Source: Absidia repens | Lineage: Eukaryota > Mucoromycota > Mucoromycetes > Mucorales > Cunninghamellaceae | Reading direction: 5' to 3' | Assembly: GCA_002105175.1 (NCBI GenBank) | Contig: MCGE01000002.1 | Coordinates: forward strand, 1,054,001-1,118,000 | Length of the DNA: 64,000 bases | The notes under the pieces: generated by a model | The model's database searches: none | Told to the model about the DNA's origin: nothing | The model's input: the letters and a program-made list of their open reading frames with translations, nothing else | Shown: in pieces, positions 34,455 to 49,843 of the stretch | How positions within the stretch are numbered: position 1 is the stretch's first letter | Layout: each line of letters begins with the position of its first letter | Program-made: the position numbers and the translations under genes

Positions 34455-35752
34455 CTACGAAACAGCCCATACCTCAAGTCCAATACATTTGAAGTTTGCA
34501 GAGGAGGCCAAACATGGGTTGTCAAAAGTTGGGCAAGGGGATGTGGTACCGTTTTCAATACCTTCATCAAGACATAAACCAAACTGACCATTCCTATGTT
34601 TCAAAACCAATGAATAAGTTAGCAAATGTACTAAAATTTCCAATAGGATATCAACTCAACCATATCCACATTTATATTGAATCATACCCATTTCCAAACC
34701 CAATGAGGTTTTTGTCACTGTAAATGAAATAATTGTTTTTCGACGTCCAAGGATATCGTTCAAGGCAGCCTACTTGCTGTTTACCAATCATCAGTTGTTT
34801 AACCTTCCATAAAAAACTAGAGCAGTGCAAACAAAGAAAACAAAATTAACATACTTGGTCAGAATAAAACAAAAGATATCCAGCACATGCCACCTGATAT
34901 TACCTTTCACCAGAGCCATAAAATGAAGTACTGACTTTCATCGACTCCGAGATAAAGGCACCAAAGATCTAAGAAAATTTGCAAATACATATTATCATTT
35001 GTGGGGTACTAATTCCCGTTTTGTGTTTTTATTAAACTTACATCACCATCATCGTCTTGAATAGCCAACAAACATGGGCCTTTGTTCCCCACCCGATGAT
35101 AAAGGGTTTGTATACTAGCACCATGCTGGTCCAGACTATAGAGTAGCCTCCATTGATGTTGAGAAGCAACTACACGTCGAGGCAACCATGATAGAATCTG
35201 GATAAAAAAAAAAAATCACACCAAAAGTATTGTCAATCATATGGCATTCAGTGTTCTTTCAATTCGTTATTTCAATGTTACCTTTTCCGCCATATACTTT
35301 TCCAGCACCGGTCGAGTCGTCTGATACCTTGAGACAAGTTGAAGAGAACGTGAGTCTAGTGTCGTACCCTTGATTTCCGCCGATTTTCCATTGGTTGGGC
35401 TATTCGCTGTTATCAAAGACCAACCATCCTCTTGTTCGTCGTCGTCCAGAATAGTGCAAAGCTGGTCGGACAAGTCAAACCATTGGTTATCAGTAGTACT
35501 TGGCGTTGACATTGTTATCAAAGAGGCAGTGTCCGTTAAATAAAGCTGCTGAACGAGCTCCCCTGAAACCGAGGAGTTGGGTATAAAAGCAGTTGAAGTC
35601 GGTAGAAGGTGAGGAGAAACGTCAACTCGGTCAAGTTGCCGCGATAGACTGTGGTTATTCGAGAAGCTGAATTGATTACAATGTATGCTTGACGTGTCCA
35701 ATGACGAAGTTGTCATTAAAGAAGAAGAGGATAAAGGTAAGCGCATGTCCAT
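34455..35752 (-). CDS. OXR1: TLDc-domain protein Oxr1
   Basis: Protein of the oxidation-resistance family; in yeast Oxr1 acts on the vacuolar H+-ATPase, and animal members protect against oxidative damage. An N-terminal Ser/Asp-rich disordered region of ~150 residues leads into the TLDc domain: ILSWLPRRVVASQHQWRLLY, ASIQTLYHRVGNKGPCLLAI, IFGAFISESMKVSTSFYGSG, WTSKNNYFIYSDKNLIGFG, then the C-terminal GQFGLCLDEGIENGTT and FKCIGLEVWAV. The family signature (SLxTLY, GAF, FYGxGE, E.W) is intact. The start ATG at 35752 is the first in frame. Several exons; the first (35752-35282) is exactly 157 codons. It stands head-to-tail behind the Sel1 gene. Confidence 0.93.
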
Positions 35753-36015
35753 TTTGAAAACATTTCCTTGGCAAAAAAAGAATAAGAAAAAGAAAATGGT
35801 GAGAATAAAATTCCAAGAACATCAAACAAATTTAATGCCCGCCTACAGTACCCAGGCATTGACCATCGGCAATCATTATAGTAAAAAAGTTGTATATTTT
35901 ATTGATTATAATACATGATATATAATAGAGAAGAAATAAATGAGTGAATAAATAAATTATGGATAACTAACATGAGGGTGGGGGGGGTATTTTGTATTGT
36001 AACTAAAACTATTTC

Positions 36016-37790
36016 CTATCCAGGCACTTTTCGACGGCCACCAAAAAGGGACATGATTCTCCAAGGTTTGTTCGACTTTTGTGAAGCCAATTCTCGTTCG
36101 CGTTTTTGATGCTCATGAGTTTCTATTTCCACTAATCGTTGTTGTGCAGGTACATATTTTTCGTTCGCAGCAATCTGATAATAATCCTTTGCCACCGGAA
36201 TATTTTGAATCCATCCATCACCATGATAAAACCTATTTAAAATAAACCATTGTAAGCATTCGAATCAATATCTCCCATTTCTTTTGTTAGCTTTATCTTC
36301 ACTTACATTTCACCAAGCATATATCGAGCATAGTTTTGAGGGGAATCTTGTTGACTTGCTGCCTTTTGATAATATTCAAATGATTTCATCTGGTCCTTGG
36401 GTACACCGAGACCTTGACGATACATATCACCTAGACACGATTGACAATACCCCAGTCCAGAAGGCCAGATATCATCCCCTTTTAAGCACCATTCATACGC
36501 CAGTTCATAATCCTGCTTGACATTGGGAGGGACACCTTCAAAGTAAACACGGGCCAACGCTTCAATAGCCAATGGAAATCCTTGTTCTCCAGATTGTGCC
36601 AGCCAAAAGAGTGATTGTTGAGTATCATTCTGTTGTAGCAAAATGTCGCCCACCATGAATTGACAATACTTTTCCCCTTTGCTTTCAGCCACCTTTCGTG
36701 CATATTGATACGCTTTTTCCATATTTTTCGATTCGCCCTGGCGGTCCCCTTCATAATACACACGTGCCAGTTTCATAAGTGCTTTCGCATCCGAAGCAGA
36801 TAAAGTGGCCAGACTATGATTCATTGGTGTCGCTGTTGATCCACTATTGCCATTGCTACCGGTTTTTTTCTTCTTTTTGCCTGCCACCATTTTCTCGTAC
36901 AATGCCACACTTTTTTCCATATCATAGAAATCAGGGTAGTTGTAATAATCTTCCATAATTGTTGCCAATTGGTAGTTCGCACCGTCGTGATTCAGTTTAC
37001 TTGCCTTTCTGAAGTATTCCACTGCTTGTTGAAGATCTTTTTGTAAACCAATGCCTTTGAGTCGTAAAGTCCTGCCAGGTAACACATGTCTGCTTTAAGC
37101 TTGTTGTCATCCTTTTGCTGCTTCGTTGGTTGTGCGTTGCTATCGTCGCTGATATCACCAGTAGCCATGTCGTTTCTGTCCGCATGCGATAGAATGGCGC
37201 TTACTAGTCGAAAGCACTTGCTAGTTTCATTGAGGCCGCCACTGTCGTTCTTGCCAGTATTGTTATTCGCCTTTTGTCTTAAAAGCAGATCAGATTCCAC
37301 AAGGCCATAACATGGTGTCATCGCAAGAGCCAGTCCCCGATCAAACAAACTTTTCCCCCAAAGATCAGCTTCAGCTTTATCCAATACATCTTGCCATAGT
37401 TCAAGCGAGCCCTGATCACCTTGAGATGCCGCCACAATCGCCATCAATTGTCCATCCAAGATAGTACCTAACTTGACTTTGGCCTCCACATCACCCTAAA
37501 CAAGTATAATAAACCACCGAGAACAAAATAAGGATGAGTGCTCCAATATATAGACTAGGGATCCGCTATCTTACCTTTATGGCTTTTATACGGAGATATT
37601 GTATCGCATGGTTGAAGAGTGCTGTATTCGGCTTTATAGATGGTGACTGCAGCAATTCGATAACTATGAATAAAATCAGTGTGTAAGCGTAAAGTAATAG
37701 AGGAAGTAATAGCAAGTGACGCAATTTCATACCTTTGTGACAATGGAGTGTAGCTGGCACTCCATCGAGAGCTTGTTGTAAAGAAGCCAT
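36016..37790 (-). pseudogene. Sel1-repeat protein with a one-base frameshift
   Basis: A protein of Sel1-like (TPR-type) helical repeats, normally a scaffold; fungal relatives include chitin synthase activators, but no specific role is visible. Repeats read MCYLAGLYDSK... GIGLQKDLQQAVEYFRKA, LMKLARVYYEGDRQGE, KYCQFMVGDILLQQND, LAIEALARVYFEGVPP and GYCQSCLGDMYRQGLGVPKD. Four exons (37790-37733, 37663-37575, 37495-36307, 36232-36016) sum to 1553 nt, one base short of whole codons. The repeat pattern jumps frame at about 37056-37058 (an A3 run in sense orientation), between LYDSK and GIGLQKD. Everything else is intact, so a sequencing or assembly error is at least as likely as a true inactivating mutation. 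No intron can explain it. Confidence 0.85.
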
Positions 37791-38142
37791 GACAATATAA
37801 ACAAAAAGAAGTCTAAAAAACAAAGCAGAAAACCCGGAATTTCAAAAAAAAGTGCTGCACTCCGACATCAAATGGTAAGGAATGAACAAAGGCCAAATTT
37901 TTTTTATTTTATATTTTTTTTATATACAAGATAAACTGGAAAACAAGGGGGTGCGAATTAAATGATTTTCGTACAAATGATAATCTAAATAAAACAAAAG
38001 AATAAAAGCAATGAAGAAGATAAACTAGCAGTGATGAATGAGGATGATAATGCGGATGATGATGATGAAAAAGTGATGCTGATAAAATGTAAAATAAATG
38101 GGAGGAGGATGAGGAGGAAGGGAAGGGGATTAAATAAACGAC
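37791..38142. other. Intergenic region
   Basis: A/T- and GATGAT-rich spacer between the Sel1 gene start and the PAP1 stop. Nothing recognisable. Confidence 0.5.
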
Positions 38143-40471
<2,329 letters not shown>

Positions 40472-41286
40472 TGATATATAAAAGGTATATTTTATATATG
40501 ACTTTTTCACTGTATATAAAAATATATGAGTGTATAAAAATATATAAATATATAAATATATATTTATATGAGAAGCGGATGTGTATGTGGATATATGAAA
40601 TATAAAAAAGGAAAAAATGTAGATTCAATGAACGTAAAAGAAAGTGAAAAAGAAAAGAAGAGAAGGATTCTGCAGCGAGCGGGGATTCCCAGAAAAGCAA
40701 AGATTTTTCTTTAACTGTAGTCACACAACTAGGCCAGCCAATGAAATCAATTTATTCCGCTTTTCCCCTTTTAAGGATTGTACTCACACGTTTTGGCATT
40801 GGTATGACATGACATTCAATCACCATGATAAACGAGATACCATAAACAGGCGGTGGAGTACAATGCCATCATATAAATTAAATACGGTATTCAAATCATC
40901 CCCTCTTTCTATCTCTGAATTGATTATGACCTGCTTCTAAATAACATATACATTAACTACAGTCTGTTATTGGTTACTGTAGTATAAATATAACGAAGGA
41001 GAGAATGGTCTGAGGTGATTTACTACAATACATACAGTACTGTACAGTGCAGTACAATACAGTGCTACGCTGTAGAATAAACGAGTAGGTATCGAGTCGA
41101 TATAGTAGAAACTCTATTTCCATCTCCGATGGCAGAAAAATCTACTTGCCAAGTACTTTTGCACTAAAATAAAAACAGACTGCACTCTTTTATTTTTTCC
41201 CGTGCTTATTTTTTCCCCTTCTTGTTTCTTCTTTTCTCTCTTTTTTTTTTTTCTGCTCACCCTTTCTTTTTACTTTACTCTTTATA
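40472..41286. other. Divergent promoter region, PAP1 / GT15 mannosyltransferase
   Basis: 815 bp. Contains TATATA-rich DNA next to PAP1 (40482-40565), a GCGGGGATT match at 40678, and a dense patch of overlapping ACTGTA/ACAGTG words at 41027-41075. No gene seen. Confidence 0.5.
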
Positions 41287-42723
41287 ATGTCTTCGCGATT
41301 GAGCTTGTCGTTTAGGCAAGTTCGGACAAGATGGATATCCGTCGTTTGTTCATTCCTTGGACTGATATTTGTCTTGGTCACTTTATACATTTCACCTATA
41401 GACCAATATAAACACAATCTCGATACTGCTTCACCATCACTACCATCATCAACAGTCAACACAAACAGCGCTGAGCCTATGAGGGCATGCTTTGTAGTGC
41501 TAGTACGGAACAATGAACTTCAGGGTATCAAGAACACCGTGACACAAATCGAGGCTCGCTTCAACAAACGATTCAATTATCCCTATGTTTTCCTCAATGA
41601 CGATTACTTCACGGACGAATTCATCAATGAAATATCAAGTTTGACAACGGCGCAAGTTAACTTTGGAAAAGTGGATCAACAAATGTGGGGATACCCTTCT
41701 TATATCAACCAAACACATGCTGCTGTACAACGTGCCGAGTTGGCTGCTCAAGGTGTACCTTATGCCGATAGTGAATCGTACCGTCATATGTGCAGGTAAA
41801 ATATCTGGGATGGGATGGGGTTGTTAAACGAACAATACATGCTTACATTTGGATTTATCTACAGATTCCAAAGCGGCTTCTTCTTCCGACACCCCTTACT
41901 CGATGCGTACGATTATTATTGGCGAATTGAACCAGATGTAGATTATCACTGTGATATCGATTATGATGTGTTTAGATATATGAAGGATAATGGGAAGAAA
42001 TATGGTAATGTCTGCTGAATATACCATGGAGTGACGCGGAAAGTGTATCCCCTTACACACCTTTTTTCTATGTATATATAGGATTCAATATTGCCTTTCG
42101 TGAATATATGGCTACAGTACCTTCATTATGGCAAACCGTTCTGGACTTCCAAAAAAGCCATCCTGAAGTTGTCAAGCAATTACCTCAAGTAAAAGACTCA
42201 CTATGGAACTTTGTCGCCGGAAATAACGGGGATTCTTACAACTCTTGTCATTTTTGGACCAACTTTGAAATTGCTTCATTGGATCTTTGGAGATCAAACG
42301 AATACTTGAAATTCTTTAATTATTTAGATCGCTCCGGTGGATTCTTCTATGAAAGGTAAAAAAAGCGCAGAAAAAGGCAATACTGGTTGTATGGATGGCA
42401 TCAAATACTTATTATTATTATTTTTTAATGACAGATGGGGCGATGCACCAGTCCATTCCATTGCTGCCGCTATGATGTTGAAAAAAGACGAATTTCACTT
42501 CTTTAATGATATTGGCTATCGGCATACTGCTTACACTCACTGCCCAACCGAGTCTATATATCGCGACAAGTGCTCGTGCAATCCTGATGACAACTTCGGT
42601 AAGATAATTTACTATGGGAGAGGGGAATTGAATAGTGAGAGTGACTAACGCTATGCATTTTTGTGGCTAGATTATAACCCTGGTCTTAGCTGCTACACAA
42701 CATTCAAAAACGCCTTACTTTAG
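41287..42723 (+). CDS. Kre2/Mnt1-type alpha-1,2-mannosyltransferase (GT15)
   Basis: Golgi enzyme that transfers mannose from GDP-mannose to glycoproteins. The 379-residue chain has a short cytosolic tail, one signal anchor ([17 protein letters not shown]), and the GT15 catalytic domain: [35 protein letters not shown], the [13 protein letters not shown] and [14 protein letters not shown] blocks, [18 protein letters not shown] with the acidic metal-binding cluster, [30 protein letters not shown], and the closing [18 protein letters not shown] with [18 protein letters not shown]. Five exons (41287-41795, 41865-42004, 42082-42355, 42435-42598, 42671-42723) sum to 380 codons with stop. Which of the Kre2/Ktr members it matches cannot be told. 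Confidence 0.95.
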
Positions 42724-43273
42724 ATATCATCATGTTTACATCCCCCCCGTTAGAATCGCATCCCCCCTTTTTTTTTTACAATAATAAAAATCCTACCCCT
42801 CAATCATCTTCATCATTGTCTCTTTTTATATCTGTTTACTTCTATGAATGAAATCAATTTTGTCTTTTTTTTGACTGATTGTGCCACTATGAATAAATTT
42901 CTGTGTCTCTGCTTTGCATTAGGCTTGTACATCACAATAACGCCCTTTGAATTCCATACTCGTGAATTGCCTGCCGTCCGCCACAATTTTTCACATGCTC
43001 TTTTTTTTTTTTTTTTTTTTTCTGTCTCTGAACACTCTATAAGGCCATTCGCTAATTCTATCTATAATCCACTTCTACACAACCCTGATTATCCTCCAAC
43101 TGACCACACAATCAATCAATCCCAAAATCACATAACAAATTGATTTGGTATAAAAACCATTTTTTTTTATTACAAAGATGAAAGACAAATAAAGGTATAC
43201 TACACTAAAAACCAAATACTAATAACTAATAGATGAGAAGGGAAGGGTGTCAAAAACAAAAACTTGAATCAGT
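42724..43273. other. Convergent intergenic region
   Basis: 3' flanks of the GT15 gene (plus) and eL31 (minus). Poly-T of about 20 at 43001-43020; AATAAAAATC near 42782 suits the GT15 transcript. No gene seen. Confidence 0.5.
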
Positions 43274-43974
43274 TTATTCTTCGTCAACAATAGTAGTTTC
43301 AAGGCCTAATATAGAAAAAAGTCAGTAAACTAAGGATATGCACTTCATAGATAGGAGATATATCTCCAACCTCTAGCGCTTTCAACTGCTGGAAACCTTC
43401 AGTTTCACTTGATGATGATTTTTTTTTTTTTTGTGAGAAGCAGGAGAAAGAGGATCGATGAACTGTAGTGAATAGCCACAGTGTAATTTTTTTTTTCTAA
43501 TTCGACCATCATTCCTCTTGACCCATCAATCAAAAAATAAAACCACCATCAAGAAAAACGAAAGACTACCAGACAGCGGTCGAATAGAACCGACAATAAA
43601 TACACATTATTTTTTTTTGGGGGAGGGGAGGGGAGGTGCTTACCTTGGAAAGAGGCGACAGGGACGTAGGTGACATAAGAATAAAGCTTGTGTTTAGCTT
43701 CATCATCATCATTACGTTTACGGGCAATACGAACACGGATACGGTGAGGCACATGACGGACACCACGGGCCCATAGTTGCTTGTTCAAAGAAGGATCAAT
43801 GCGGACATCTTCTGTGCCCATGTGCTTGGTGGCAAAAGATTTGACGGCCTTGACAGCTTGAGGGGTTCGTGATTTGAAAGAGCGGCCATGGACCAATTTG
43901 TGAAGATGAATGGTGTATTCACGGGTGATCACATCGGCAAGGGTGGAGCGCTTTTGAGAAGTGTTTTTGACCAT
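43274..43974 (-). CDS. RPL31: 60S ribosomal protein L31 (eL31)
   Basis: Large-subunit ribosomal protein near the exit tunnel. The 120-residue chain has STLADVITREYTIHLHKLVH, GRSFKSRTPQAVKAVKSFAT, MGTEDVRIDPSLNKQLWARG and HVPHRIRVRIARKRNDDDEA, ending with the family's VASFQGLETTIVDEE. Two exons (43974-43644, 43305-43274) sum to 121 codons with stop; the second codes for only ten residues after a 338-nt intron, long for this genome and rich in homopolymer runs. The intron was inspected for a hosted box C/D snoRNA without a convincing match. Very secure. Confidence 0.96.
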
Positions 43975-44024
43975 GTTTATAAATTAGTTATTCTGTTTTG
44001 TTAAAAGAAAAGAAAGAAGGGTAT

Positions 44025-44062
44025 GAATGGATGGATGGATGGATGTATGGATGTATGGATGG
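44025..44062. repeat. (ATGG/ATGT)n array
   Basis: Around nine tetranucleotide units of GGAT/GTAT just upstream of eL31, with T-for-G changes in some units. Confidence 0.85.
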
Positions 44063-44160
44063 TTTTTTACCTTTCCGAAAAAAAAAGAGCGTGTGCTTTT
44101 GATACAAGTTGCAGAAAAGAAAAATGGAAACAAAAAAAAAAAAAATTAGTGACATTTTAT

Positions 44161-44173
44161 TTTCAAGTCCCGC
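44161..44173 (-). promoter_or_regulatory. Candidate promoter element upstream of eL31
   Basis: On the minus strand GCGGGACTTGAAA, about 190 bp before the eL31 ATG, differing by one base from the repeat-family box (GCGGGATTTGAAG region). Role inferred. Confidence 0.35.
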
Positions 44174-44644
44174 GGTCACTGACCCTGATGAGGGAAGATG
44201 TCCCCAAAAGGGAGTGCCAAATTAAGTTTCCCACTTTAGTTTCAACTAAACAAAATAAAAAAATGGCAGATGTAAATAGTGTATTCATTTTGTGGCGATA
44301 AATATCGCGAAAAATGATCATAATCTAGAACTATGTTTATGAGAGTCATCCCAATTCATCGATTAGCAATCCGTCCCCACAAAAAAAGTTGAAAATGAGC
44401 GTTTGCCCTTTTTTGGACGTGACTTTTCTATAGAATGATAGTGCTTTTGATAGAAGATTGGTTTCACGATAAATTGATCAGATATGACGACAGGTCCCTT
44501 TTTTTAAAAGGAATTGCATTAACCGATAGAAATTCAAATACCGCCTTTTCGGGGATACTTAATAGTTCGTTTTTGTGTTTTTCTATCTTTCTTTTTCCCT
44601 TGTTTATTTTATTTTTTTCTTTGTCGATTATATAATATACAATA

Positions 44645-45824
<1,180 letters not shown>

Positions 45825-46479
45825 TTTATTTTTATGTATTTATTACTTGAAATAAAAATCTGTAGATATTTGGAACATTTGTAATTGTTTTTCCTAAATG
45901 ATATGACAGGACAAAGGCCGTATGAACCGGATGATATACAATGTAAAAAAGAAAACGGCTGGGGAGAAGTGGGCAGGGTTTCCTAAAAAAATAACGCTAG
46001 ATTTAAACCTTCTCAAAAAAATAATCGCCTATACTATGATGGGCCTTTTTTTTTATAAGATGTGGATCGACTCCTCCGCTATTTCGCACCCCATAGAGTC
46101 CAACAGTCTCTCATGCGGGTTTTTTATGGGTTCTTTTTTTCTTATTATATCATACGCAATGAAACCGATGAACTGGACATAAACAGTATATTCAGTGTAG
46201 TAGAGATTATGCTGAACGCCCAACTTCGGTTGAATAATATGAACGGTAGATCAGGAATGGAGCCATTCTGTATATCAAGTGACCCATGACTGCTAACAAG
46301 AACGGGAAGTGAACAGTCAAAGTCAGGAAAATAGAAAACATGGCAAATCAGCCTATAGCGGGGGGCTACACTCACTGCACATCCAGAGTTCATTGATGTA
46401 ATTGGTCGGTCGTAAATTTGGCCCCGTTTGGTATCAAATAATGGCATGAAAGCTATAAATTAGGTAAGGAACTCAAAAA
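45825..46479. other. Intergenic region
   Basis: 3' flank of SDR2 followed by AT-rich sequence leading into repeat copy 5. No gene seen. Confidence 0.5.
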
Positions 46480-47135
46480 ATAGTCTCAAGAACGACTTTG
46501 CACACTATATAATGGGTCAGAGGATGGGTAATAAACGGGCATATTTTATTTGTAGATACCAAACTAAAAGTACATGACTCATTGTAGTAGGGGATCTATT
46601 AAAGGCATCATGAATGAAACTAATGGGAGACCTAATAAATGACCAGCACTAAACTAAAGAGGCAATTGTAAAAGGGGAGCTAATATACTGTAGAAGTCAT
46701 GAGGAAAACTAAAGGGGCAGGTATTATTGAAGCATAGCAATGCCCAAGGCTAATCATAATAGGTAATGATAGTACAAAAGGAATCTACTGTAGAAGACAT
46801 GAAGGGGACTACTGGGACATTTCATTGAAGCATGTGAAAAGATACATATTTTTATTCAGAAGAAGATACAAACTATGGACAAAGTAGTACTAAACTAAGT
46901 TAATGAAGGTTCCAAAAAACCAACTAATGGTGGTCTTAAATCCTGAATCCAAAATGAAAGGGTTTCCCCATGCATCTTGTAATCCCTGAGCTGAAAACCC
47001 TTCTAAACTAGCCCTGATGCTAATCCAAGTCCAACATAACTTCAAAGAAGTTGAATGGTGAAAAAATAAAAAAAGAGAGTGGGAAAAAAATAGGGGGCAG
47101 TAAATAACAATTTCACGTGGTCGGGATTTGAAGTT
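46480..47135 (+). repeat. Dispersed repeat family, copy 5
   Basis: Opens with ACGACTTTGCACACTATAT and GGGTCAGAGGATGGG, then GGGGATCTATTAAAGGC and similar sub-repeats, an ATTTTTATTCAG signal near 46857, the best-preserved core at about 46950-47025 (AATGAAAGGGTTTCCCCATG, TGAGCTGAAAACCCTTCTAA), a purine tract, and the box CACGTGGTCGGGATTTGAAG at 47114-47133. A rough inverted copy of the signal block follows at about 47441-47515 (TTAGCTTAGATCAGTATCAG, then GAATAAAAAT). Confidence 0.77.
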
Positions 47136-47796
47136 TGTTTTTTTTTAACAATGAACACCATACAACACCAACAAGGTTGTTATAGCCTCATGAGAGTAAC
47201 CACTGCCATACAACTTCTTCAAAATGATCGCTACCTCCTATTGATGTCTTTGCAGCTGCGATGGAGCAAATCGATCTAGTTTACTCCCCTCCCCCCTTCA
47301 GTAAAGAATGGTGAGTGCCTTGCCGTCTTTTGCTTGGAATCTTGCTTTGATTATTTTTCGTTCTATAACTAGAAAACCCTCTCTTTAATACAATCTGCTT
47401 CCCTTTGAATGTCCTCTTATTAAAGCTTGGTATCATGGGACTGTTATTAGCTTAGATCAGTATCAGTTGTCGTAATTTATATATGCGCCCGAATAAAAAT
47501 TTTCCTGTATTTTTACTACTACTACTAGATTCATAACAAAACCGTGTCTGTGTGTGAAAATAAAAATAAACAAAGGGATGGATATTTTGTAACCTCGCGC
47601 AACCGCCGTGCTCCAAAAAAAAATGTTTTATCAATCTCGTTTATATACCGTGCTTATCTTGTTTGACACATTTTTGTAAGTTATATGATTTATTGAGACC
47701 AGGATTTTAAATTGAAGAGTTAAATGTACATGAATATCATAGTAAATTAATGAATGAATAGTTTTGACGGAGCTTGGAATATATAGTTGTGTTTTA
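47136..47796. other. Intergenic region
   Basis: Flank of repeat copy 5 with an ACACCATACAACACC block and the inverted remnant at 47441-47515; an ACT run near 47515. No gene seen. Confidence 0.45.
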
Positions 47797-47889
47797 TTAT
47801 CGTTGCCATTTTCGATTGGATTCTTCGATTGGATAGTATTCCATTGGCTCTATAATGTTTTTAAAACATGAATGAGGTAGAGGATGAGC

Positions 47890-47920
<31 letters not shown>

Positions 47921-49256
47921 GTGGTACTGTATTTACGTTTTCCTTTTCTATCAGGCACCATGTTGCTATTTTGAGCATTATCCTGATATCTCGGACAGAA
48001 AGAAGAAGTGGAAGAGTACTCTTGATATTTACGTTTTCCTTTTTTTGGCTCAGGCACGATAGCTGGTGCACCGTTCAAAGTAGGGTGAAACGTTGAAGCG
48101 GAAGAAAAGGTTCTGAATTTGCTTGGCCCTTCCATGGGATCACCCTGCGTATATTCTACAGAAGAGAAAAAATAAGGAAGATTGAGTCAACATATGTATG
48201 TGTACCTCTTTCGATCGGTTTTTTTTTCGGTGGAACACTTACTTTCAGTCTTTTTATTGGGCAAGGAAGAAATGTAATTACTATAGGCATAATAATAAAC
48301 ATTTGGCAGGGACATGACTTCGTCTAGATAAGGTTCAGAGTAACGTGAGCGAATGTTCTCAGTTGAATGTTTTGCTGGGGGATATGAGGTGCCAGTGGAA
48401 GATGAGGAATTTTCACCCAGGGGAGAGCGAGAACCTGCTGCGGCTTCAATGGATGATGGGCTTGTTGGTGTTGCGTCGGGAGATGAAATTATTACCTGCT
48501 CCACAGGTAGCGGGAATGCATATTCTTCATTTTTCGATTTTTCTTGTTTGATTATTGGACTTGGTGATTTTGATAGTATTCCCTCAGCTTCTCTGATAAC
48601 GTCAATAAATGATCCAACTACCTCTTGTAGACTTGAATTCTAAAAACAAGCGAAGCTATTAATCTAATTTGATTTTCTGATAAGAGATGACTTGCCTGAT
48701 GATGCCATTTACGAATAGTACATTGGTTATTCAACAAATATTCTGCCATCCAATGATCTTCTGCTCGATCGATGGGATACTTGGTCAAATCCAGGCTTTT
48801 TTCCAGCTCATTGATAGCGCATTGCTTTAGTGTGATGGGCAAATCATCCCACATTATTTTGATCGTAGAGATGGTTTTACCTACTGCCTGGTAACTGGCC
48901 TGGATTTTGTCGACCACAGCACTGGCTTTGCTTTGTAGCATTTTATAGTCAGCTACTACATTTTTTACCCCAAGTATGTTACTGAACGCAGCAATAAATT
49001 TTGGTTTGCGAATGGGTCTTCGAGCCATCGGGTTGTCGGTAAGCATACTTGGCCATGGGATGACTGCGTTGGTATTAAGAGAATTTTGCTGGCGGAGTTT
49101 ATTTTGAAATTTATGCATGTTTGTTTGAAGCTGTTGAATTTGTGCCTGAAGCTGCTGTTGGATCTGTTGATGCTTCACTTGCGTCTCTTGGATTATTTTT
49201 ACTTGCTGCTGGAGTTGGATGAATAGCGGATGCTGTTCATTAACATACTGTTGCAT
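47797..49256 (-). CDS. Lineage-specific coiled-coil protein with basic C terminus
   Basis: A 438-residue protein I do not recognise. Residues ~5-60 are a Gln-rich coiled coil (QQQVKIIQETQVKHQQIQQQ and on). A conserved-looking globular block follows, with IMWDDLPITLKQCAINELEK and HWMAEYLLNNQCTIRKWHHQ, a tryptophan spacing that recalls mucoralean DNA-binding-like proteins, though this is only an impression. A Ser/Pro-rich stretch then leads to a basic end containing KKGKRKYQEY and, 28 residues on, RKGKRKYSTT, then nine lysines, a likely nuclear signal. Three exons (49256-48696, 48639-48243, 48155-47797) sum to 439 codons with stop. The first intron has a GC donor (CAG|GCAAGT), the only frame-keeping choice. 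Confidence 0.75.
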
Positions 49257-49843
49257 AATTGCAGCGAAGAAAGAAGTCTTTAAAAAAAATAAGAGAGAGA
49301 AAGAGACAGAGCGGTCTTATTTATGTAGAGTACTCTTTATGTTGGATTGTTTCTTTGTTATGGAAGTGACTCATTTTATCAAGCTCCCCATGATATTTCA
49401 AAAAAAGTAATAATAAAAGTGGTCAATTTTTTAAAGAGAATCCCTTTTCACTTTTGACCTTTATCCTGTCACAATTGGGAAAATGATGATCCATTTTTCA
49501 ATTTATAATATTTATCTCATACACAAAACTTGGAAGTTCAAATCTTCTTCCCGGTATTTATTATTATTTATAATTCTTCTTTGAGTATAGATATATTGAT
49601 ATCAATGGCATCCCAATAAATGAATACTGGAATCATAGAGCATGACATGTTTCGCCATGGTCATTGATGAATGTTATTTTCAAACACCGGTTTTTTCATT
49701 TTTATTATTTTTCGGATTCTTAAACTTTTTCTCTATCTTCTCTTTTTTTTTATTTTTCCTGTTTATGTAAAACCCTCATGGAATCCACTTTATTGTTCCA
49801 TTCACTTTCGAATTCTACCAGGAATATCATTTTTTACTAGATT
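49257..49843. other. Divergent intergenic region
   Basis: AT-rich promoter region between two divergent genes. A 21-codon frame starting ATGGAATCC at about 49779 is likely only a leader ORF. Nothing else seen. Confidence 0.45.

Larger units (their letters stand above)
43975..44644. other. Divergent promoter region, eL31 / SDR2
   Basis: 670 bp holding an ATGG-type tetranucleotide array (44025-44062), the motif at 44161-44173, poly-A of 14 near 44130, and T-rich DNA before SDR2. No gene seen. Confidence 0.5.

Noticed and set aside
43306..43643. Intron-hosted snoRNA in eL31
   Set aside because: TGATGA occurs only on the antisense strand and no box C/box D pair with a closing stem was found on the sense strand.
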